Part shown: positions 56,301-64,000 of the stretch, one piece after another
How positions within the stretch are numbered: the stretch's first letter is position 1
Layout: each line of letters begins with the position of its first letter
Source: Takakia lepidozioides
Lineage: Eukaryota; Streptophyta; Takakiopsida; Takakiales; Takakiaceae
Assembly (NCBI GenBank): GCA_030704615.1
Contig: CM060732.1
Span: 17,792,001-17,856,000, forward strand
Reading direction: 5' to 3'
Length of the DNA stretch: 64,000 nucleotides
The notes under the pieces: generated by a model
The model's database searches: none
What the model was told of the DNA's origin: nothing
What the model saw: only the letters and a program-made list of their open reading frames with translations
Made by a program: the position numbers and the translations under genes

Positions 56301-56922
56301 TTGGAGTTTTGTCGTAATCAAGCCTAAGAAGGTCACTGGAGCGGGAACCCGTTGTCTTCATCCTCCGCAATATGTCGATTACTGAGCGGACGGAAGTTGA
56401 GTCGGACGGTGTATGCTGAACACTCCTAGTGACGGACGACTTCGAAACATACGATGGAAGGACCATACAGTCTTCATCGTCACTGGATAAGTCCTGGACG
56501 ACTGTTTCCCTGTTTTCCTGGATTTCCCTTTTCACATGTTTGGGCTTCTCTGCTTGTGAAGAGGTGCCCACATCCTTCACATCTTGCACCCCAGACCCTC
56601 TTGTGGAAGGAGGATCAACCAAGTTCCAGCGTGGGAACTCTTTAGGCACGATTTCACCAATGGCACTGTACCGGATGGATTCAGAAGCTGGGAGCCGCCA
56701 CTCTTTGCCTTTTCCGAAATCTGCATGCAGAATGACGGCACTTTCCAGAAAATTTCCATAAGCATCCTTCGTCTCCTCTTCCAAAAACACCGTTCCAGGG
56801 CGGAGCCCGAACTTCACACACAAGTACTGCTCAGTGACAATCGCAAATCCTTGGTCGCAGGGTATTTTAGCTTTCAGAGAATCAGGATGGAAGTACACGT
56901 TGACCCAAACACGGGAGTCCAT
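53325..56922 (-). CDS. MULE-B: Mutator-like transposase with SWIM zinc finger
   Basis: Start at 56922 (MDSRVWVNVYFHPDS). Exon 1 is 56922-54838, intron 54837-54752, exon 2 is 54751-53325 (about 1,170 residues). The Cys/His-rich region (HPWCVTKT, CFSSTCYHY, FKCAHC) is followed by the DDE core: WVMFDHIRRI, GFMADNAQANW and TTNMAESVHSSWR. A CCAVRVDTNQRCNEM segment follows, and near the C-terminus a SWIM finger (CNCEDFLVMESRNAAYVPCKH), the classic Mutator/MULE companion. One frame change is needed between about 54260 and 54210, so this copy is either broken there or carries a sequence error. It is clearly diverged from MULE-A; the intron position is the same. Confidence 0.85.
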
Positions 56923-57099
56923 TTTGAAGACGGGACCTCTCGGTACGCTCCGCAGCGAAGTCCTGCAATGAGAAGAGTGTGTCCTACCTAATAACACAAA
57001 TGATTTTCTGGAGGATTCCGTATCCAACATGATGGGTGATCAGTGCACGTAAAGATGAAGGTGTGTAACGTACGTTAAAAAAACGGACGAAAACAGCAA

Positions 57100-59050
57100 G
57101 TTCACATCGGATATTTGGTGCCTGAATTGTAATGTACAACCACTTGGGGTACAATAAATCAGGCCTTCCCATGAATTTCGGCACCGAAATCTGGATGAAC
57201 ATCTCTGTCATGTAACAGCTTTGGAAGCCAAGGGATGAATTCTGGCAACAGAAATCGTAATTTGTTTACCTCATAAAACTGACCAAGCACCCAACGGATG
57301 GATTTCGGTGCCGAAATTCGGATGAACTTCTTCTTCATTAAATTGTATCTGCACATATGGGTTGAATTTAGATGCCAAAATACGGATAAATGTGTTCCTG
57401 ATTACAGTCGTGATTGACCACGTGTCCGATATCGGTGCCGACTTCCGAATGACAGTAATCCTGATTCGGCAGAATGGATGTATTTCGGCGCCGAAATTCA
57501 TTCTTCATCTCTTTTTCCGACCCTAATTCTGCTGCCCTGCGTATGGATTTCGGTGCCAGAATTCATCGGAAGTCCTTTCTGTTTTTATTTTTCTTTGCGA
57601 CAGATGAACTTTGGCGCCGAATCTCATCCAAGTACTCCCTTTTAATTTCCCTTTTTCTTCGAGAGCAATGAATTTCGGCGCCGAAATTCAACCAAAATCC
57701 TCCCGATTTTTTTTTTTCCTTCGCGAGCATTGAATTTCGGCGCCGAAATTCATTCCAAGTCCAGGAGATATTTTTTATTTTCCTTCGCGAGCAATGAATT
57801 TCGGCGCCGAAATTCATCCGAAGTCCTCCAGAAAAAAAAATTTCCTTCGCGAGCAATGAATTTCGGCGCCGAAATTCAGCCGACTTCATCCCTCCAAATT
57901 CTTTTCATGGTTTTAGCGGCGGATTTCGGCGCCGAAATTCATCCAATGCCTTCCCTCCAATATTTATTTTTCTTTGAAATGGATCAATTTCGGCGCCGAA
58001 ATTCATCCTTACTGTCCGCAATGAGTAACTCTAATATTACATTTTCTATGCGACGGATGAATTTCGGCGCCGAAATTCGTCCAAACCCGGCACTTACTTT
58101 TTGGTTTTGGATGATAATTTTCCGTAAATCGTTGGAAATACCCCGTTCCGACGAATATAACAGGAATATTCTGCATTTAATGGAGAAATCGGCATATTAA
58201 ACCACTTCTGTCAAAATTAATTGCATTTTAGCCGTTTTTTTTCGTTTGAAACCGACAGTATCCATGAAGTGGTCTTTTTCGCACGGGACGTTGCCGCACA
58301 TAAAGTATAATTTCGGCGCCGAAATTATAGTTAAATGTCCAGAAATGGCAAGTCCAACAGTCATGGACAGCATCCGTCAGGGGCAATGATGGCGGCAAAG
58401 CATAGCATCGTGCAGATTTAATCTTCGCTCTGGATGAATTTCGGCGCCGAAATATGGATGATTTCACCTCGTCTACGCGCGGACGCTCATATTCGTAATG
58501 AATTGCGGCGCCGAAATATGGATGGAATGTGCCGAAGTGCAGCCGTTTCCGTTGTCCCGGAATTGATTCCGGCTCCGATATCCCACCGACAGGTTTGCTC
58601 ATGACGAATGAGGACTTGCGAAGCGATGAATTTCGGCGCCGAAATATGGATGATTTCACCTCGTCTACGCGTGGACGGACATATTCGTAATGAATTTCGG
58701 CGCCGAAATATGGATGAAATGTGCCGAAGTGCAGCCGTTTCCGTTGTCCCGGAATTAATTCCGGCTCCGATATCCCACCGACAGGTTTGCTCATGACGAA
58801 TGAGGACTTGGAAAGCGATGAATTGCGGCGCCGAAATTTGTAAGTTTGTGTATGAAAGCACTTGAATAGGATGAATTTCGGCGCCGAAATTCATCCGTCC
58901 GCTGATGAAACGTACCGACCTGACTGTTGAATGTCATATGCAGGCGATTTTCATGGCGGTTGGGTTTCATGATGTGCGGATATTTCATTCAATGCCGGCT
59001 GCTCCGGGAACCGCATCCGGTGAACGGAACGTATTTCGGTGCCGCAATTC
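57100..59050. repeat. GGCGCC palindrome array between MULE-B and MT-3
   Basis: About twenty sites of the type AATTTCGGCGCCGAAATT. From 57480 to 58080 they come every 60-65 bp with TTCCTTCGCGAGCAATG and pyrimidine-rich spacers. Near MULE-B (57178-57450) the core is degenerate (CGGCACCG, CGGTGCCG). Two copies of a 189-bp unit (GATTTCACCTCGTCTACGCG to AGCGATGAATTTCGG) follow at about 58458 and 58647. No coding is supported; the frames here are artefacts. Confidence 0.95.
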
Positions 59051-59299
59051 GGATAAACCGTCATACACTGGTGGCTGGAACTGGCACGCGTCGTGTTCCA
59101 GTCGACTTCATCCGTGCGAACGTGTCAGGGGTCACAATCTCTTCATCACCCATACGGCAGAAAGTGGTGGACGGTGGCAACGCTTCGGGAGACGTGGCTG
59201 CTTACGCATCTGCTCGTGCATAGTGGTTGCATGTTCCACCGCTTCGCTCTCTCGCTCCTTGCCCTTCTGCAGTGACGTTCTCCTGCGTTTCCTCTCCTT

Positions 59300-62200
59300 A
59301 TGCGGCATAGTGGTAGCATAGAGTTTGTGGAAGGTCAGGCAACTCCGGCAAAGAGGAGGACGCGGGATTTTGGGAAGCCGCCGACGACACGACTTAAGCT
59401 CCGTCTCATGCATGAAATGCAGACGTCGTTATCCGGAGACTCGGATCGCCCACCAGTGAGAGATTCGTGCTTCGCGGATGTGAAGCACTCCATACGCAAT
59501 ATTCCTTTGACACCTTTGTTTTGGCGTGCAGTGTCTCATGTTTTCCTGTTTGTTTGACATGGGAGCTGGGGAGGGATCGCAGGGGGGCGAGGCAACACAG
59601 TCAACTTTGGATACTCCTGCCCGGGTGCTGCGCTCACAAGGTGGAAGTGCATCGAGGCAGACGAGTCCTCATTCAACACCTCAGATATCGCCTCCGAAAA
59701 GCCCACCTAGAGTTCGGAAGCCGAGAAAGCAGAAGGAGCCCATGGCTTCGCCAGTAAAACCCCTAGGGAGACTGGAAGCGGAGGTATTGGGTTTGCAGTC
59801 AATTTCAGAAAACACAGATGCGGTGGAGGCCGCTGGAGATGTGGGAGTCGGATCTGCAGAAGGGCGGCCCATTCAACTGACAGAAGGAGAGGACGATAAC
59901 GTGGTACGACTTGGCGACGATCAGAACCTGCTGGATCTTGCGGAGGAGCAAAACCTCCAGGACAGTACACAGGCTGGTGAGAGGGGTGAGGGAAGTGACA
60001 GAGGTGATACAAGTAAGAAACTGGTGGCGGGTATGCTCATGAGCGCACGAGACATGAACATAGCAGCAAACAGGTTGCTGGCAGAGACTCATAGCAACAT
60101 AGGCCGCGTTTTGGGCTCCATGGTGTATCCCGAGAACCTTAAAGTTCCTTTGTGTCGCATGGTAAGCCTTCCAGTTGTAAGGCAAGCACTGCCAGGGGAT
60201 ATCGATCGACTGAAGCACAACTTCAGAGAAGGGTACAGACGGGGGTCGGCAGCATTCTACGTTTCCATTGAGAATGACCAGGGTGTCACAAGGGGCCCCA
60301 CTGCAGAGGAGCTTCAGAATTGGGGCCCCCACTGGCACACTGTTAATGCCGAGTTTGAAGCCTATTTGAAGACTAATCCCACATTCGCACACATGGAAGG
60401 GAAGATGTTCTTCGTTTGGGACGGGAACCACAGGATGCTTGCCTGGACAGAGTACATTGCTGAAATGCATCCGCAAGATATCAGTTGGCATTACATGGTG
60501 GACTGCATTGTCGTGAAGGTGGACGTCAGGGACAGAGGACTGTTGAAGGGTGCCATGGCGGATATAAATCTGTAAGTATACAATTACATCCTTGTGTACT
60601 GCCTATTGCGGCGCCGAAATAGGCAATGTTCACCACTGTCATGCACTCTATGAATTGGAAATTGGATTGCTGTGCCGAAATCATATTTTCATGTTGTTTT
60701 TTTCTCCATGGCAGGGTAACAGAGAGGGCCTTCGTGGAAACTCATCTGGCACATACGCTCTACAGAGTGCAAGAAGTGGGGACAGCTCCGCTGACGGACT
60801 TCCAAAAGTCCCTCGATCCCGAGCTGTACAGGAAGTCCCTAGCGAAAGCAGATCGCACCTGGTACCGACCAACACTGGACGCCATGGTGGAGATCCTCTA
60901 TTCGGTGAGGTTCATCTCAAATTTCAGTATCAATTTAATGTTATTTGTTGCAAGGATCCGTGGCCTGACTGTATCTGCTGGGTATGGGAATGCAGACGAA
61001 CATCAGGGATGACTTGGCCTATGCCAAAAGGCAGTTCTTTGAGAATGATGCCCCCAACAAGGCGGACGCGTCGATAGAGAGTCATATTGTGCAGGCAGGG
61101 AAGCAATCCCGGACCAAGTACAGGTCCAAACTTGTTAAGCAAGTTGCAATCGCTGACCCTGGTCTTGGTGCCGAGTTCCTGGCGGAGATAGGACTGCATT
61201 ACTCCAGACCCATGAAACCGGAAATGTCCATGGAGAAACTTCATCACATCGCAGTGTCCTGTGTTGAGCCGGCGGAGAAGGTAAGCATGTGTTTATTCTT
61301 GTTTTGTGACTTCTCGCGATTCTTATGTTGGAGCTCTTGTCTGACCGATGTGAGGTGGCTGCAGACGAGGTGGCTGCGAATCTGGAACGGCCATACAAAC
61401 ACGAAGCTGCTGTACCACTTTCCCATCGAGCCAACAGACGACAAAATGAACGACTGGCTCAATGTCATGACTTGGTGGCATCAGGTATAATTTTCTCCTA
61501 TTCTGTGTTGGACATCGTCGCAATTTCAAAATCATGAATGTTTTGGAAACCTGCCATGATGCAGGTACTGACCCACGCCCAGGAGCAATTGGACTGCAAC
61601 ACCACCACTTTCAAGTTACAGATCGACTGGACGAAGCCTGAGACAATGGAGAACTACGTGCAGTCGTGGCGAGGGCGCTTCGCAAACCTCTTTTTCAGAG
61701 AAATTGCAAAGGCAAGACGCAGCGTATACATCGAAGAGCAGGAGGGTGCCGACAAAGCGGCAATGCGTGTCCTGTTCAGGTAATCTGCTGACAATGCATC
61801 CCCCTATTTGCAGTTTAGATGATTTGGTTAAGCAGCGATGGATATTGCGGCGCCGAAATATACCTCTGCAAGATGTGAGTTCTGGGTAATTGGGGCACGG
61901 TCCACTCCGTATTTCGGTGCCGAAATACCTTGTGCATTGACAACTTCCACTTGCATGATGCATCGGTAGAATGATTTTTGTTGAACTGCCTCGTGATTGC
62001 AGGTACATAAACTTTGCACTCATTCCGTCCGGAGCCATTCAAAGGGTTCCACCATTCTTCCTGGCGTGGAGGACACCTGGAGGTCGTGGAACGATGTACA
62101 CAGAAGTAATGGCGAAGGAGTGGCATGCCGAGCATTTGGTAAACTGCCCCTGGTATGTGGATCTCCCAAGTGGGACCGTTGACCTCTCGGAGGTTAACTT

Positions 62201-64000
62201 GAAGAAGGAAGCGAATGCCAGGGCTATGAAGGCGCAATCGGATCCCCAACCAGAGGACGCGGAAAGACTGAAAGCAGAGGAGGCAGCCAAGCAGAAAGCA
62301 CTGAGAAAGTCAGCCAAGGCGGCAGCGTTGGCGAAGGAGCAGATGGAGAAGCAGGCAGCTGAGCAGCCCAAGGACAGGAAGAAAAGAACGCGCAAACAGG
62401 GGCAAGAGACGAAGACCCCCACACCCAAGAAGAAGAAGCAGCAAAACAGTCAGCCAGATGAGGAGGATTCGGACGACGATTTCCAGCAGGAAAACACCCA
62501 GGGGGCCACACCTCGTCCGAAAATTCACAAGGGCCAGCGCTCCGGGGGTCGGCTGCAAAGAGATCACTATACGAGGATGCACCTGGCAGACCCTACCGTG
62601 CGGTGCAGATTGCGGGCAGGGAAGTCCTCAAAACACCCACAATTGTGGAGTGTGTTAATGAAAATTTCCTAACTGCTCTGACCAGAAGGCTGGAGATAAC
62701 GAGTTTGAGGAAGGCGATCGAGGCCCACCAGGGGAAGGGGAAGAGGAAGGCCACTGGCAATGATATGGAGGACACTCCTGGCTACACAAAGATGATGGAG
62801 TATTTTGTGGCGATGAGCCACGGCAAAAAGAGCACAGTCGGGGGCAGGGCGGTGAAAGCCTCCATCGACATGATCCTTGTGGATATCCCGGATGGGCAGG
62901 AGATACTGGGGCTGGGCTCAGTTCCCTGGTGGAACAAGTACGACGAACGATACTGGAGCCACACATTCGGGTTCGCAGCCAACATGTTGGACGACGTTGG
63001 CTGTGTTGTTGTGCTAGCAGCCGATGGAGAAGTCACTGAGAATGATATCAAAGTATGGACGGGGAGAAGTGCAGCACCCATCCTGAAAAAGATCTGGACT
63101 TGCATCAACACGCAGGGTCTTCTCAACGATGGCCAGAAGGTATGCTGTGGTTCTCCTCTGCTATGTCAATTTCTTGGCCAAAATTGCCCCTGTACATGTA
63201 GGCCACCTCTGACGTTTTCATTTCCTTCTCTGCAGACTCTTATCTTTCAGGCATTTTGCTTCGTGAAGGAACATTCGAAATTCAAATTACGTGAAGCAGG
63301 AAGACTTGTTGATTCCACAGTTGATCCACTGGAGTATAACGTCCTGTTCAACCATGTGGGAGAGAAGGACATTCTTTGTGATTTGTCGGGCAAGCCATGG
63401 AGGTATGGCAGGACCAGGAGTCCTGCATTCATCCAGACGCTCATGGAAACGTGTACGGATGTTGAAGGCAGGGTCCTTGACGTCACTGCAAATACAGGTG
63501 AGAACGTTAATTGAATGCGGCACTGAAATTGACACCATTTCCGTTTCTGTATGTTTGCTTGTGCGAGGAAGCGACTCATTCTTGAGTTTGGCTGTGGTTG
63601 TCGTATGAATTCGCAGGTGCCTGTATGTGGGCGGGAAGGATGTCGAACCGATTTGTGTTCTCATTTGAGGGGGATACGGCCTTGTACGATTACAATTTGG
63701 CGGGCCTTCAGCGTCTGCCTCCGACTGAGGATCCCAAAAACGCAGAAGAGGACGTGGAAGGAGAGGAGGAAGATGAAGAGGAGGAAGTCCGGGAAATTCG
63801 TTCGATGCAGGGGCGCCCGAAGCCGCTTCCCCCAATGCCTGTCTTCGAGTGAGTTGCACCATAGTAAGTGTATTGGTTTCGGTTGTAGGGACCATGCAAC
63901 CTGCCGATGATTCCCTGTTTGAATTCTCTAATGTACTTCATTCTATGTTTGTGCGTACACTCAGCCTTGCAGAGTCGTCCGACGAGGAGAAGCTGGGAGA
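59300..64000 (+). CDS. MT-3: ParB-like plus beta-class methyltransferase-like protein (runs off the end)
   Basis: Exons: 59300-59455 (ATG at 59300), about 59583-60571, 60715-60904, 60996-61280, 61365-61484, 61565-61779, 62003-63139, 63236-63497, 63617-63848 and 63965 onward. Most introns are GT-AG with good consensus. Features by approximate residue: Ser/Pro-rich N-terminus; ParB-like part to about 380 with VWDGNHRMLAW (about 332); helical part with ADRTWYRPTLDAM and VAIADPGLGAEFL; EWHAEHLVNCPWYVDLP; Lys-rich linker with KRTRKQ and PKKKKQQ (possible nuclear signal); DMILVDIPDG (about 945) and MLDDVGCVVVLA; RSPAFIQTLMETC with LDVTANTG (about 1,115) and FSFEGDT. A one-base frame break lies in the G run at 62544-62548. 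GGCGCC-type sites occur in introns at about 60605, 61845 and 61910. Confidence 0.65.

Larger units (their letters stand above)
51730..64000. mobile_element. Locus B: candidate composite Mutator-like element (small gene, MULE-B, array, MT-3)
   Basis: Three genes are each headed by GGCGCC palindrome arrays: small gene (plus), MULE-B (minus) and MT-3 (plus). The divergent MULE/MT pair mirrors locus A. The element runs off the window end and no terminal repeats were identified, so extents are provisional. Confidence 0.45.

Noticed and set aside
38940-64000. One recent giant inverted duplication of a single locus
   Set aside because: Although the gene order is mirrored, MULE-A and MULE-B, MT-2 and MT-3, and the arrays are all clearly diverged, so two related elements are more likely than a recent palindromic duplication.

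Overview
The window reads as nuclear DNA of a green plant or streptophyte alga. It has spliceosomal GT-AG introns, CACTA transposases with their DUF4218 and DUF4216 companion domains, Ty3/gypsy elements with plant-type primer sites, and Mutator-like transposases with a SWIM zinc finger. A charophyte such as Chara is my best guess, but this is inference only. I recognise no ordinary single-copy host gene, rRNA, tRNA or CRISPR array. Almost the whole window is transposable elements of different ages, some nested.

Layout: 1-2955, a decayed multi-exon gene (MT-1) of the family described below. 3623-7112, a truncated, dead Ty3/gypsy element on the minus strand. 7113-8157, an LTR remnant and a tandem repeat ending in A39. 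8158 to about 14000, a decayed CACTA element (CACTA-A, minus strand) with a visible left terminus and subterminal repeats. About 14893-16066, a SET-domain-like gene. 16400-16705, a 64-bp tandem repeat. 16750-30047, a complete young Ty3/gypsy element (Gypsy-2) with about 1-kb LTRs, a perfect 5-bp target duplication and extra reading frames before gag and after pol. 31424 to about 36700, a second CACTA (CACTA-B, minus strand). 36700-38900, no gene seen.

The remarkable part is 38.9-64 kb. Two diverged loci show the same plan: a Mutator-like transposase gene and a long multi-exon gene, divergently transcribed from an array of palindromes centred on GGCGCC. Locus A is MT-2 (minus, 38940-45555), arrays (45778-48330), then MULE-A (plus, 48621-51490, truncated). 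Locus B is a small gene (plus, 52317-52868, with its own array), MULE-B (minus, 53325-56922), an array (57100-59050), then MT-3 (plus, from 59300 past the window end). The long gene pairs an N-terminal region resembling the ParB/sulfiredoxin fold (DGNHR motif) with a C-terminal region whose motif order (IV, then X, I, II) matches beta-class DNA amino-methyltransferases. The same exon structure occurs in all three copies, including the decayed MT-1.

My reading is that these are multi-gene Mutator-like transposons carrying a phage-like ParB/DNA-methylase accessory protein and arrays of palindromic sites upstream of every gene, and in introns. By analogy with the VANC anti-silencing proteins of Arabidopsis VANDAL elements, the accessory protein could act on these sites to control element expression or chromatin state. 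That function is inference; the gene pairing and arrays are visible in the sequence. All domain assignments come from reading motifs by eye, without database searches. Splice sites were placed by consensus and by alignment between copies.
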